Source of the DNA: Pseudomonas sp. ANT_J12
Lineage (GTDB): Bacteria > Pseudomonadota > Gammaproteobacteria > Pseudomonadales > Pseudomonadaceae
Reading direction: 5' to 3'
Assembly: GCF_008370045.1 (NCBI RefSeq)
Contig: NZ_VOBN01000010.1
Span: 124,001-188,000, forward strand
Length of the DNA stretch: 64,000 nt
A program made the position numbers and the translations under genes. Below, one piece after another: positions 16,988-25,699 of the stretch. Under the pieces are notes generated by a model. The model saw only the letters and a list, made by a program, of their open reading frames with translations, was not told the DNA's origin and did no database searches. The stretch's first letter is position 1. Each line of letters opens with the position of its first letter.

Positions 16988-17877
16988 AGAACTTCCGTTT
17001 CTCCAGCCTGATGCTGGTGTTGGGTCTGCTGTTCATCTACGCACCGATGCTGATCCTGGTGATCTACTCGTTCAACGCCTCGAAACTGGTAACGGTGTGG
17101 GGTGGCTGGTCGATCAAGTGGTACGTCGGTTTGCTCGACAACACCCAACTGATGGGCTCGGTGGTGCGTTCGCTGGAAATCGCCTGCTACACCGCGATTG
17201 CGGCCGTAGCGCTGGGCACATTGGCGGCGTTCGTCCTGACGCGGATCACGCGCTTCAAGGGCCGCACGCTGTTCGGTGGCCTGGTCACCGCGCCGTTGGT
17301 GATGCCGGAAGTGATCACCGGTCTGTCGCTGTTGCTGCTGTTCGTGGCCATGGCGCAGATGATCGGTTGGCCCCAGGAACGCGGCATCGTCACCATCTGG
17401 ATCGCCCACACCACGTTCTGTGCGGCGTATGTGGCGGTGGTGGTGTCGGCGCGCTTGCGTGAGCTGGATCTGTCCATCGAAGAGGCCGCCATGGACTTGG
17501 GTGCGCGGCCGTGGAAGGTGTTCTTCCTGATCACCATTCCGATGATCGCGCCATCGCTGGCGGCGGGCGGGATGATGTCCTTCGCGCTGTCGCTGGATGA
17601 CCTGGTGTTGGCGAGCTTCGTGTCGGGTCCGGGGTCGACGACCCTGCCGATGGAAGTGTTCTCGGCGGTGCGCCTGGGCGTGAAGCCGGAAATCAACGCG
17701 GTGGCCAGTCTGATTCTGCTGGCGGTGTCGATCGTGACTTTCCTGGTGTGGTTCTTCAGCCGCCGCGCCGAAGAATCGCGCAAAAAGGCGATTCAGCAAG
17801 CGATCGAAGAAGGCGCTGCCGATTCCTGGAAGCAGCCGGACGTGCGCCGGGCGCAACAGGCGCCGGAAGTGGCCTGA
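16984..17877 (+). CDS. spuH: Polyamine ABC transporter permease SpuH (PotC/PotI type)
   Basis: This 297-residue second permease subunit has about six hydrophobic segments and EAA loop IEEAAMDLGARPWKVFFLITIPMIAPS. The C-terminus is charged (RRAEESRKKAIQQAIEEGAAD). It is the last gene of the spu operon; a family A repeat starts two bases after its stop. Confidence 0.92.
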   Translation: MKNFRFSSLMLVLGLLFIYAPMLILVIYSFNASKLVTVWGGWSIKWYVGLLDNTQLMGSVVRSLEIACYTAIAAVALGTLAAFVLTRITRFKGRTLFGGLVTAPLVMPEVITGLSLLLLFVAMAQMIGWPQERGIVTIWIAHTTFCAAYVAVVVSARLRELDLSIEEAAMDLGARPWKVFFLITIPMIAPSLAAGGMMSFALSLDDLVLASFVSGPGSTTLPMEVFSAVRLGVKPEINAVASLILLAVSIVTFLVWFFSRRAEESRKKAIQQAIEEGAADSWKQPDVRRAQQAPEVA

Positions 17878-17878
17878 T

Positions 17879-17985
17879 GATCGTTCCCACGCTCCGCGTG
17901 GGAATGCCTCTTGTGACGCTCCGCGTCACGCTTTGGGACGCGATGCGTCTCGGGCTGCATTCCCACGCAGAACCTGGGAACGATC
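17879..17985. repeat. REPIN-like inverted repeat, family A
   Basis: Inverted GATCGTTCCCACGCTC units fill the convergent gap between spuH and the HD-domain gene. Confidence 0.8.
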
Positions 17986-17994
17986 AGTGTGGGG

Positions 17995-18636
17995 TCAGGC
18001 AGCCCAAGGGGATTTGCGGATGATCTCGACAAAGTTCATCGGCTTGAACCCCGGCTCGCTGTCCACCAGCACATCCGCGTTCACCGTACCGAACGTGGTG
18101 TCGGGCTTGTGTTTGAAGCCATTGGCGAACGCACACAGGATGCATTCCTTGAAGCCTTCGCCACGGGGGTGGGCATGCACCACCGCCTCACGCTGCGCCG
18201 TCGGGAACGCGGCGTAATCGATACCCAACACATCCATCTCAACCCCCGCCGTGACCAGCGCCACGTTCGGCCGCAGGTGTTGCGGCACGCCCGGCGTGGT
18301 GTGCAGGGCAATCGACAACCACACCTGTTCGATATCGTCCTCGCTCAACCCATAAGGCTTGAGGAAGGCCTTGGCCGCATTGGCACTGTCGACTTCAAAC
18401 CGCTCGTTATCGCTGCGCTGACCTTCCACCAGACCCAGGTCGTGGAACATCGCGCCGACGTAGAGCAACTCCGGGTTGTAGGCCAGTTGCTTGCGTTCAC
18501 CGCTCAAGGCGCCGAACAGGAATACCCGGCGCGAGTGGTGGAACAACAAGTCGGATTCGACGTCGCGGATGTATTCGGTGGTGGCCCTGGCCAATGTGCT
18601 GTCGGGGATTTTGATACCGGCAATGATGCTGCTCAT
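17995..18636 (-). CDS. HD-domain protein (possible metal-dependent hydrolase)
   Basis: This 213-residue cytoplasmic protein has HD-superfamily metal ligands: HHSRRVFLFG, then FHDLGLV with the paired His-Asp, then LSIALHTTPG. It resembles HD proteins annotated as cyanamide-hydratase-like phosphohydrolases, but the substrate cannot be told. The start at 18636 has GAGGAA upstream. An upstream open frame reaching 18852 has no signal. It is divergent from a GlxA-type regulator at 18967, which may control it. Confidence 0.75.
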   Translation of the reverse strand: MSSIIAGIKIPDSTLARATTEYIRDVESDLLFHHSRRVFLFGALSGERKQLAYNPELLYVGAMFHDLGLVEGQRSDNERFEVDSANAAKAFLKPYGLSEDDIEQVWLSIALHTTPGVPQHLRPNVALVTAGVEMDVLGIDYAAFPTAQREAVVHAHPRGEGFKECILCAFANGFKHKPDTTFGTVNADVLVDSEPGFKPMNFVEIIRKSPWAA

Positions 18637-18966
18637 GGTGCTTTCCTCGTGGGGAACGCCGTGGCGGCGCTGATGGGGAAAGTCTGTGCCCGCACCCGAA
18701 ACCGGACAATCGATCCATGGCTGCGATCCCGGCCAATGAGCATGCATATCGCGCCAACCTCGCTTGTTGGGCGGTGTTTCGCTAGGGTTGGTTGCGAATG
18801 ACCCATTGTGGCGAGGGGGCTTGCCCCCGTTGGAGTGCGCAGCACTCGCCATCCCGGCACACGCGGTGAGCCTGAAATGGGGCCGCTTCGCAGCCCAACG
18901 GGGGCAAGCCCCCTCGCCACAGGTTTTGTGTTTGCCACAGGTCTGAAGTCAGAGGCGTTTCGAACC
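18637..18966. other. Divergent intergenic region with family C repeat (HD gene / glxA-type gene)
   Basis: This 330-base gap holds no gene. Bases 18637-18805 should contain the promoter of the HD-domain gene, and 18923-18966 the short leader of the regulator. The middle is a family C repeat. No promoter boxes could be assigned. Confidence 0.5.
18806..18922. repeat. REPIN-like inverted repeat, family C
   Basis: An inverted pair of TGTGGCGAGGGGGCTTGCC units surrounds a variable centre. It lies upstream of the GlxA-type regulator and creates a false in-frame N-terminal extension for it. Confidence 0.85.
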
Positions 18967-19932
18967 ATGCAAAAATCCGTCGCCATCGTGGTGTTTTCCG
19001 GTGTGCAGTCCCTGGACGTCACCGGCCCCATGGATGTGTTCGCCGAGGCCAATCGGTTCCTCGCGCCCGAGGATCACTATCGGCTGGAGGTGATCGGGGT
19101 CGAACGCGGGATGATGCCGTGTTCCAACGGCTTGTCCCTGAACGCGCACCGGCATTTCAGCGAAGCGCTGGAGGCTTACGACTTGCTGTTGGTGGCGGGC
19201 GGGCCGCAGTTGCCGTTCCTGAATTTCGGCGCGACGTTCGACACCTGGCTGCGCGAGGCCTGCGCGCGGGCGCAGCGGTTTGGGTCGATCTGCAACGGCG
19301 CGTTCATGCTGGCGCGGGCCGGGTTGCTCGATGGGCGCACCGTCACCACGCATTGGGGCGATGCGGTGGCGCTGGCGGCGTTGTGTCCGTCCGCCCAGGT
19401 GGACGCGGATCGGTTGTACGTGCAGGACGGCGAGCTCTACACCTCGGCGGGGGTCACGGCGGGAATCGATCTGTCGCTGTATCTGCTGGCGCGCGATCAC
19501 GGCCCGGAAGTGGCGCTCAGCGTGGCCAAGCGTTTGGTGGTGTTCACCCAGCGCTCTGGCGGGCAATCGCAGTTCAGTCCGTTCCTCACGCCCCACGCCG
19601 AACCGACCTCGGCGGTGGCGCTGGTGCAGCTCTATGTGCTCGCCAACCTCACCGGCGACTTGACCCTCGCCGATCTCGCGAATGCGGCCAACATGAGCGC
19701 GCGCAATTTTTCACGGGTGTTTGCCAAGGAAGCGAAAGTGACCCCGGCGGAATTCGTCGAGCGGGCGCGGGTGGATGCGGCGCGGGTGCTGTTGGAGAGC
19801 ACCCAATCGCCGCTGAAAACGGTGGCGTACCAGTGCGGATTTCGTGACGCCCAGCACATGCGCAGCGTGTTCAACCGCCGACTGGGCGTGACGCCGCAAC
19901 AGTTCAGGCTGAACTTTGCGGCGATGGTTTGA
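18967..19932 (+). CDS. GlxA-type transcriptional regulator (DJ-1/PfpI domain plus AraC helix-turn-helix)
   Basis: This 321-residue regulator has an N-terminal DJ-1/PfpI-like domain (residues about 1-180; the nucleophile-elbow cysteine is C109 in GSICNGAFMLA). Its C-terminal AraC-type DNA-binding domain (about 220-320; LADLANAANMSARNFSRVF and VAYQCGFRDAQHMRSVFNRRLGVTP) contains two helix-turn-helix motifs. Such proteins sense small nitrogen-containing or other metabolites and activate neighbouring genes. It is divergent from the HD-domain gene. The start ATG 18967 is the one matching the family; the upstream frame is repeat-derived. Confidence 0.85.
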   Translation: MQKSVAIVVFSGVQSLDVTGPMDVFAEANRFLAPEDHYRLEVIGVERGMMPCSNGLSLNAHRHFSEALEAYDLLLVAGGPQLPFLNFGATFDTWLREACARAQRFGSICNGAFMLARAGLLDGRTVTTHWGDAVALAALCPSAQVDADRLYVQDGELYTSAGVTAGIDLSLYLLARDHGPEVALSVAKRLVVFTQRSGGQSQFSPFLTPHAEPTSAVALVQLYVLANLTGDLTLADLANAANMSARNFSRVFAKEAKVTPAEFVERARVDAARVLLESTQSPLKTVAYQCGFRDAQHMRSVFNRRLGVTPQQFRLNFAAMV

Positions 19933-19962
19933 GCGCGTGAGCCTCTGGGGCGAGGGCGCTTG

Positions 19963-20090
19963 TTGTGGCGAGGGGGCTTGCCCCCGTTGGGTTGCGAAGC
20001 AACCCCCTAAACCCGTTGCATCAGACGCACCGAGGTTTATGGATTTGGGAGTGCTTCGCACTCCAACGGGGGCAAGCCCCCTCGCCACAG
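19963..20090. repeat. REPIN-like inverted repeat, family C
   Basis: An inverted TGTGGCGAGGGGGCTTGCC pair occupies most of the convergent gap between the GlxA-type gene and the AhpD-like gene. Confidence 0.85.
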
Positions 20091-20099
20091 GATCGCGTT

Positions 20100-20441
20100 T
20101 CAGTTTTTCAGTGAGTCATACGCCTCCAGCGTGCGCAGCGAGTAGATGTACGCCGCCCCGGCATTCAGCGAAATCGCCGTCGCCAGTGTCGCGGCGACTT
20201 CTTCGCGACTCGCCCCAGCCTTGATCGCCGCATCCGTATGCGCCGCGATACACCCATCACAACGGGTAGTGATCGCCACGGCAATGGAGATCAGCTCGCG
20301 GGTCTTGGCATCCAGCACATCGTTTTCCGCAGCCGCTTCGCCAAGGGCCATGTAGGCCTTGACCATTTTCGGGTTGCTCTTGCCCAGGGCGCCAAAGGCT
20401 TTCTGGATGGTGGGCAGCAGTTCGGACCAGTTATGGAACAT
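20100..20441 (-). CDS. Carboxymuconolactone decarboxylase/AhpD-like protein
   Basis: This 113-residue all-helical protein has the AhpD-type redox motif: E49, then C61-D-G-C64 and H68 (TTRCDGCIAAH). This supports a small alkylhydroperoxidase or thiol-disulfide role. It is divergent from an AraC/cupin regulator at 20552 with only 110 bases between, and AraC regulators often control such a neighbour. Substrate unknown. Confidence 0.85.
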   Translation of the reverse strand: MFHNWSELLPTIQKAFGALGKSNPKMVKAYMALGEAAAENDVLDAKTRELISIAVAITTRCDGCIAAHTDAAIKAGASREEVAATLATAISLNAGAAYIYSLRTLEAYDSLKN

Positions 20442-20474
20442 AGCGTTAACTCCTCAGCGGGTTGGGTGTACTGT

Positions 20475-20551
20475 TTCGACACGCTCAGTTTTGTCCTTTG
20501 GCGCGGTTCGGGTTTGTTCGATCCGCTCAGTTCTTTCTTCGATGCGCTCAA
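20475..20551. promoter_or_regulatory. Three phased direct repeats, candidate operator of the AraC-type regulator
   Basis: Three copies of TTCGAnnCGCTCAn occur at 20475-20488, 20517-20530 and 20538-20551. They are separated by 42 and 21 bases, so all lie on a 21-base register, two helical turns apart. A much weaker match (CGC core only) lies near the empty slot. AraC-family proteins commonly bind direct half-sites 21 bases apart. The last copy touches the start codon of the regulator gene. Binding is inferred. Confidence 0.55.
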
Positions 20552-21457
20552 ATGAATCCGATCGATAAACTCATCACTTTGGCCAACGTGCGCGGCACGC
20601 TGGATTTGCGCTGCCAGTTCCAGGGCGACTGGGCCCTGGCCCACGAGCAGCAAGCGCTGGGCATGGCGCCGTACCACATCGTGTTGGCCGGCGAGTGCCG
20701 CGTGGAATTTCCCGACGGCCAGCGCCTGCCCATGCGCGCGGGCGACATCCTGTTGCTGCCCGGCGGCACGCCTCACGTGATCCACAGCCCCGGGAAAACC
20801 GTCGCGCCCACGGCACAAAAGATCATCCGCGGCGGCGCGTTGCCGGTGCATCGAATTGGTGGCGCCAGTGCCGATCTGGACATGCTCTGCGGGACCTTTC
20901 ACTACAACCGCGCCTCGCTGCTGTTTGCGTCGCTGCCGGACTATCTGGTGATCCCCAGCGGCGCGTTGCCGGCGAATGGGCCGTTGCCAGCGTTGGTCCA
21001 GGTGTTGCGCGGGGAGGCGGAGGGCAATCAGGCCGGGGCGAAGTTTTTGCTCGACGCCCTGTCCCAGGCGTTGTTCACCCTGATGCTGCGGGCGCACCTG
21101 GCGACGCTGGGCCCGGCCAGCGGCACCCTGGCGCTGCTCGGCGACAAACGCCTGGGTCGTGCCTGGCAAGCGATGCTGGCCGATCCGGCCCATGAGTGGA
21201 CCATCGAAAGTCTGGCGGAAGCGGCGAGCATGTCCCGGGCCACGTTCATGCGCGCGTTTGTGAAGGTGGCCGGGGTGTCACCGTGGGTGTTGCTGACGCA
21301 GGTGCGGATGGAATTGGCGTTCAGTTTGTTGAGCCAATCGCATCTGGGGTTGAGTGATATTGCGGTGCAGGTGGGGTATCAGTCCCAAGCGGCGTTCAGC
21401 AAGAAATTCAAGGAGATTTATGGGGAGGCGCCGGGGCGGGTGCGGCGCGGGATTTAG
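20552..21457 (+). CDS. AraC-family regulator with cupin sensor domain
   Basis: This 301-residue regulator has an N-terminal cupin-6-like ligand domain (residues about 1-185, with RVEFPDGQRLPMRAGDILLLPGGTPHVIHS). Its C-terminal AraC DNA-binding domain contains WTIESLAEAASMSRATFMRAF and LSDIAVQVGYQSQAAFSKKF. The start ATG 20552 fits the family; the frame is open upstream to 20462 but that part is operator-like repeat sequence. The ribosome binding site is poor, as in many low-level regulators. It probably controls the divergent AhpD-like gene and itself. Confidence 0.85.
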   Translation: MNPIDKLITLANVRGTLDLRCQFQGDWALAHEQQALGMAPYHIVLAGECRVEFPDGQRLPMRAGDILLLPGGTPHVIHSPGKTVAPTAQKIIRGGALPVHRIGGASADLDMLCGTFHYNRASLLFASLPDYLVIPSGALPANGPLPALVQVLRGEAEGNQAGAKFLLDALSQALFTLMLRAHLATLGPASGTLALLGDKRLGRAWQAMLADPAHEWTIESLAEAASMSRATFMRAFVKVAGVSPWVLLTQVRMELAFSLLSQSHLGLSDIAVQVGYQSQAAFSKKFKEIYGEAPGRVRRGI

Positions 21458-21502
21458 ATTTTTGGTGTCAGTGACGGCCTCTTCGCGGCCTCCAAAAATC
21501 TA
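21455..21502. terminator. Bidirectional terminator shared by two convergent genes
   Basis: A perfect 11-bp stem (TAGATTTTTGG at 21455-21465 pairing with CCAAAAATCTA at 21492-21502) carries the TAG stop codons of both flanking genes in its ends. T and A runs lie in the arms and a GGCC/GGCC mini-stem in the loop. Confidence 0.65.
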
Positions 21503-23902
21503 CCGCGCCGGCAACAGCTTCAACGTACTCCGTGTATTCGCCGTCACTTCCTCATCACTGAAATGCGCCTGCATGTACATCCCCTCGACATACGCCTCCG
21601 CCTGATCCTCATAGTGACTGTCAAACGGCACGCCACTCTGGCCGACCGGGTTGATGGTCAGGCTGTGGGCCGGGTCGGCGAAGTCGATCAGGCGTCGGGT
21701 CGAAGGGCCATACGTCACCGGCCATGGCGCCGGGCCGATTCGGGCCGAGAGGTTGTTCGGCACTTCGTGGGTGCCGGGCGCGTCGAACGGGCCGACGTTG
21801 AAGATCCGGTCCAACGGCTTCTGCGCCCCCAGCGGATGACCGTGAGTCAGCGTGTGCACCTTGCCCCACTGCCACTGCGCGAAATCAGGACCGAGGACGG
21901 TCTTGAGGTGCGCGATGCTCGCCTGCCACGCCACTTTCACCGTGTCGGCGCGGGTTTCCCTGGCCGGGGTGTTGCGGTTGTCCCACCACGGCGAATCGGC
22001 GCTGGCGGCCAGACGCGGTAGCGCGGCGTCGATCACCCGGGTCGAGAGCAGGGTTTCAAAGAAGTCGTTGCCCAACTCATCGTGCAGCGTCGCGTCGGTC
22101 AGGTTGAACAGGAACTGGTTGAACACCGTGGCGCTGATCGAACTGAGCGGGTAATCGCCTGGCCACTGAGCCAGTTGCTCCACCAGTTTGAGTTCGGCCG
22201 GGTCGCTCACCACGTCACGCAGCACCGGCAGCAATGGCGCGAGCAGGCGCGGGCCGTAAGCGGTGGTGGTGCCCAGTTGCAGCTTCTGGTTGGCGTCGTT
22301 GTCCCATTTCACGCTCTTGTCGCTGAGCTGGCGATTGAGCTGCTGACCGCGATCCGAAAGGTTGTAGTAACCGGGAATCTCCATCCCGGTCGGCGAAACC
22401 GGCTGGAAGTTGGCCGAGACGATATAGCCCCGTGCCGGGTTCTCTTCCTGGGGATTGGCGCTGAAGGGGTAGAAGCCTTCCTTGTCCGGTTGATTAGTGC
22501 TGCCGTCGAGGATGAAGCCGGGCTTCACTCCAGCCGCACGCTTGGGCAGCAACGCCGAGGCCCACCAGCCGATGTCGCCCTTGGCGTTGGCATACACGAT
22601 GTTCAATCCTGGCGCCTGCACCTTGGCAGCGGCGGCGCGGGCCTTGGCCAGGGTGTCGGCGCGATTGAGCTGGTAGAAACCTTCGAGAATCGGGTTCGGC
22701 GTTTCGAGGAACGCCCACCACATCGCCACCGGGGTCTTGCCGGCGGCGGGGCCGAGGGCGTCGTTGATGATCGGGCCGTGGGGCGACTGGCGCAGGGTCA
22801 GCGTCACCGGCGCCTGGCCCTTCACCGCGATCTGCTGCTCGGTCTTGACCATGTCCACCCATTTGCCGCGATACCAGACCTGATTCGGGTTGTCCGGGTT
22901 GACCTTCTCGGCGATCAAATCCAGGTCGTCGTTCTGGAACATGGTCAGGCTCCAGCCGAAATCCAGGTTGTGGCCGAGAAAGGCAAACGGCACCAGCGCC
23001 TGATGATGGCCGTACAGTTCGAAGCCCGGCGCCGACAGTTGCGCCTCGTACCACACCGACGGCACCGAGAAGCGAATATGCGGATCACCGGCCAGCAGTG
23101 GCTTGCCGCTTTTGCTGCGGTTGCCGGAGATGGCCCAGGCGTTGCTGCCTTCGAACTGCGGCAGGCCATTGTCGGCCAGGGCTTGTTCGCTCAAACGGGC
23201 GAGGGCGTTCAGGTCTTGCCAGTCGCCGGCGGCCAGGGCCGGGCCCTGTTTGCTGCGTGCCTTGACCAGCACGCCTTTGGGCTGCCAGTCGAGGTCGAAG
23301 ATGTTCAGGTACTCGGGGCCGAGCTCATCGCGCACGAAGGTCAGCAACGGTTCGGTGCGAAACGCCGCGGCAAAGCTGTAGGCCATGTAGCCGGCGACGC
23401 TGATGGTGTCTTCGGCGGTGAAGGGGCGCTTGTGGATCCCCAGCACGTCAAACTCAACGGGCGCGGCGTGGGTGTCCTGATATTGGTTGATCCCGTCCAG
23501 GTAGGCTTGCAGGGCCTTCCACGCCGGTGACTGCCGATCGAGCGCGGCCACATAACTCTCGGCGCGCTCGCGGATGCGCAGGCTGCGGAACAGTTTGTCG
23601 GTGTCCACCAGTTTCGGCCCGAGGACTTCCGCCAGTTCACCTCGGGCGAGGCGACGCATGGCTTCCATCTGAAACAAGCGGTCCTGGGCGTGCACGTAGC
23701 CGAGGGCGCGGTAGAGGTCGGTTTCGTTTTCGGCGCGGATATGCGGCACACCGCGCTCGTCATAGCGCACGGTCACCGAGCCCTGAAGATTGTTCAACGT
23801 CACCTGGCCCTGGCGCGTCGGCTGCTTGCTGTAGACGTAGCCGCCAACCCCGATGGCGAGGGCGACGAGCAGCAAGGCGAGTACGGTCAGGACGCGTTTC
23901 AT
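21500..23902 (-). CDS. hacB: Penicillin acylase-family Ntn hydrolase, probable acyl-homoserine lactone acylase (HacB-like)
   Basis: This 800-residue Ntn-hydrolase precursor has an N-terminal signal/anchor (MKRVLTVLALLLVALAIGVGGYVY). The alpha-chain is followed by the autocatalytic cleavage site G252-S253 in EGSNAWAISGNRS, where Ser253 becomes the beta-chain N-terminal nucleophile. GDPHIRFSVPSVWYEAQL and VRYDERGVPHIRAENE are also family blocks. Close relatives (PvdQ, QuiP, HacB) remove acyl chains from quorum-sensing lactones. From memory, PAO1 has hacB (PA0305) directly after spuH, which supports HacB, but penicillin or other amides are possible substrates. The start at 23902 is preceded by AAGGAG. 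Confidence 0.8.
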   Translation of the reverse strand: MKRVLTVLALLLVALAIGVGGYVYSKQPTRQGQVTLNNLQGSVTVRYDERGVPHIRAENETDLYRALGYVHAQDRLFQMEAMRRLARGELAEVLGPKLVDTDKLFRSLRIRERAESYVAALDRQSPAWKALQAYLDGINQYQDTHAAPVEFDVLGIHKRPFTAEDTISVAGYMAYSFAAAFRTEPLLTFVRDELGPEYLNIFDLDWQPKGVLVKARSKQGPALAAGDWQDLNALARLSEQALADNGLPQFEGSNAWAISGNRSKSGKPLLAGDPHIRFSVPSVWYEAQLSAPGFELYGHHQALVPFAFLGHNLDFGWSLTMFQNDDLDLIAEKVNPDNPNQVWYRGKWVDMVKTEQQIAVKGQAPVTLTLRQSPHGPIINDALGPAAGKTPVAMWWAFLETPNPILEGFYQLNRADTLAKARAAAAKVQAPGLNIVYANAKGDIGWWASALLPKRAAGVKPGFILDGSTNQPDKEGFYPFSANPQEENPARGYIVSANFQPVSPTGMEIPGYYNLSDRGQQLNRQLSDKSVKWDNDANQKLQLGTTTAYGPRLLAPLLPVLRDVVSDPAELKLVEQLAQWPGDYPLSSISATVFNQFLFNLTDATLHDELGNDFFETLLSTRVIDAALPRLAASADSPWWDNRNTPARETRADTVKVAWQASIAHLKTVLGPDFAQWQWGKVHTLTHGHPLGAQKPLDRIFNVGPFDAPGTHEVPNNLSARIGPAPWPVTYGPSTRRLIDFADPAHSLTINPVGQSGVPFDSHYEDQAEAYVEGMYMQAHFSDEEVTANTRSTLKLLPAR

Positions 23903-24004
23903 GGTGACTCCTTGTTCTTTTCGGTTGCCACCCGTGTGGGCTGCAAACATGTAGCACAGACCTTCCGTGCCGGGCACCACCGTCCTCGAATTGTCCGCAA
24001 TGCC

Positions 24005-24583
24005 TTATTTCACTTCCACCGGCCACGGGCAGTAGCAACCCACCGCCAGGGTGTGGGTGGCGTTGACTGTGCGGCCTTCGTTCAGTGCTTGCAGGATCGG
24101 CTCGATAAAGCTGTTGCTCGAATTGCAGGTCAGGCCTTCGCTGTAAGGGCCGAAATACGCGAGTTTGCCGGCGCGGTCCCAGATCGCCACCGCCGGGCTG
24201 GCGGGGATCTGCTCGGAACCGGGCAGCACGGTGATGGTTTTCAGGCGGCTCAAGGTGCTGGGCAACTGGCCGTGGCTACCGGGTTTTTGGACTGCGTAAA
24301 ACTCGACGCCCTGGGGTACATACAGCTCGACGAGTTCGGTGAGGTGTTGTTGGTTGCCGACGTTGCACGGGCAGGCCGGGTCCCAGAAATGCACCAGGCG
24401 GATGGCACCGGGGCCGGCGAGGTCGTCGGGCAGGCGCAACGGATCGCCGGAAAACACCGCGGTGTGCTCGCTGAATGCCCGCAGGTAGCGCCCCTGAAAC
24501 CAGTCGTAAGCGGCCCACAGCACGCCGGCGCACACAAGGGCGAGCAGGCTGGCAAGCAGTGTGGTGCGGTAGGCCGAACGCAT
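24005..24583 (-). CDS. Membrane-anchored thioredoxin-fold protein (DUF6436-like)
   Basis: This 192-residue protein has one N-terminal membrane segment (residues about 8-26) and a thioredoxin-like domain outside. Its active-site-like motif is C71-P-C73 (FWDPACPCNVGNQQH), a CxC instead of CxxC, and a second cysteine pair ends the protein (VGCYCPWP). It could act in periplasmic thiol-disulfide chemistry. I do not know a demonstrated function. It lies downstream of the acylase in the same direction and divergent from the hydrolase at 24681. Confidence 0.75.
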   Translation of the reverse strand: MRSAYRTTLLASLLALVCAGVLWAAYDWFQGRYLRAFSEHTAVFSGDPLRLPDDLAGPGAIRLVHFWDPACPCNVGNQQHLTELVELYVPQGVEFYAVQKPGSHGQLPSTLSRLKTITVLPGSEQIPASPAVAIWDRAGKLAYFGPYSEGLTCNSSNSFIEPILQALNEGRTVNATHTLAVGCYCPWPVEVK

Positions 24584-24680
24584 GGGTTTCAATCCTCGAA
24601 GGTCGCCCAGCTTGCCATGCTTGCCGCGACAGATGAATATCGCAGGCCCATAAAGTCTGTTTCGCGTTCTGGAATTACCC

Positions 24681-25628
24681 ATGCTTGCTACTTTCGACCC
24701 CGATCATTTGCGCGCCAGCCTGCGGCCATTGGCTGATTGGCAGCCGCTGTCGACGGAGGGCCTGGCCTATCAAGCGTTCTATGGGCTGGATTTGCCGGGG
24801 CGCACGCTGCGCCGTGGTCTGGGGCGGTTTCAGGTCGATGGTTATGAAGTGGTCAGCCAGGTCTGGTGGCCGGAGCGGGCGAAGGCGACGATGTTCCTGT
24901 TTCACGGTTTCTACGATCACACGGGGCTGTATCGGCATGTGATCGAGTGGGCGCTGGATCAGGGGTTCGCGGTGATTGCCTGCGACTTGCCGGGGCATGG
25001 CCTGTCCAGTGGCGAGCGCGCGAGCATCAAGGATTTCGCCGAGTATCAGGACACCTTGCAAGGCTTGTTCACCGAAGCGCGGTCCCTGGAATTACCACAG
25101 CCGTGGCACTTGTTCGGACAGAGCACCGGCGGGGCGATTGTGATCGATCATGTGCTGAGTCAGGGCGCGGAGAGCCCGGCGCAAGGTCAGGTGATCCTGC
25201 TGTCGCCGCTGGTACGACCACGGGCCTGGGGCTGGTCGCAGTTGAGTTATTACCTGCTCAAACCCTTCGTCAACGGCATCGCCCGGCGCTTCAGCGAGAA
25301 CTCCAATGACCCGGCGTTCCTGCCCTTCCTGCAAGCCGACCCGTTGCAGCCGCTGCGTTTGCCGACCGCGTGGGTCGGTGCGCTGAAACGCTGGATCAAA
25401 CGTATCGAGGCGTCGACGAACAGTCCGCGGCGGCCACTGATTGTGCAGGGGCAGGCAGACATGACCGTGGATTGGGAGCACAACCTGGAGGTGTTGAAGG
25501 CCAAGTTCGATCGGCCGCAGGTGTTGATGCTGCCGGAGGCGCGGCATCATTTGGCGAATGAGACGGTGGCGTTTCGGGAGGAGTATTTCGGGTTTCTGAC
25601 GAAGCGGATCAAGGGGCGGAATCTCTAG
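24681..25628 (+). CDS. Alpha/beta hydrolase, monoacylglycerol lipase/lysophospholipase-like
   Basis: This 315-residue serine hydrolase has the oxyanion-hole stretch HGFYDHTGLYRHV (75-87) and DLPGHGLSSGERA. The nucleophile elbow is GQSTGG with Ser148, and likely acid and base residues lie in VQGQADMTVDW and PEARHHLANE. The N-terminus has no signal peptide, so a cytoplasmic place is likely. It resembles PldB-type hydrolases; the natural ester is unknown. It is divergent from the thioredoxin-like gene, with 97 bases between them. Confidence 0.85.
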   Translation: MLATFDPDHLRASLRPLADWQPLSTEGLAYQAFYGLDLPGRTLRRGLGRFQVDGYEVVSQVWWPERAKATMFLFHGFYDHTGLYRHVIEWALDQGFAVIACDLPGHGLSSGERASIKDFAEYQDTLQGLFTEARSLELPQPWHLFGQSTGGAIVIDHVLSQGAESPAQGQVILLSPLVRPRAWGWSQLSYYLLKPFVNGIARRFSENSNDPAFLPFLQADPLQPLRLPTAWVGALKRWIKRIEASTNSPRRPLIVQGQADMTVDWEHNLEVLKAKFDRPQVLMLPEARHHLANETVAFREEYFGFLTKRIKGRNL

Positions 25629-25639
25629 CGGTCGTTCCG

Positions 25640-25670
25640 GCCTCTTCCCGGGCAAGCCTCGTTCCTACAG
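25640..25670. repeat. Half element of repeat family B
   Basis: A single degenerate unit (GGGCAAGCCTCGTTCCTACAG at its end) lies in the convergent gap between the hydrolase and the DUF2059 gene. Confidence 0.6.
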
Positions 25671-25699
25671 CGAAGGCAATCTTCCGGGCGGCGAAAATC

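Noticed and set aside
18637..18852. In-frame N-terminal extension of the HD-domain protein
   Set aside because: It enters family C repeat DNA and has no ribosome binding site. The start at 18636 has a good one.
18808..18966. In-frame extension of the GlxA-type regulator
   Set aside because: It is a translation of the family C inverted repeat (MARGLAPVG-like), also seen upstream of the TetR gene.
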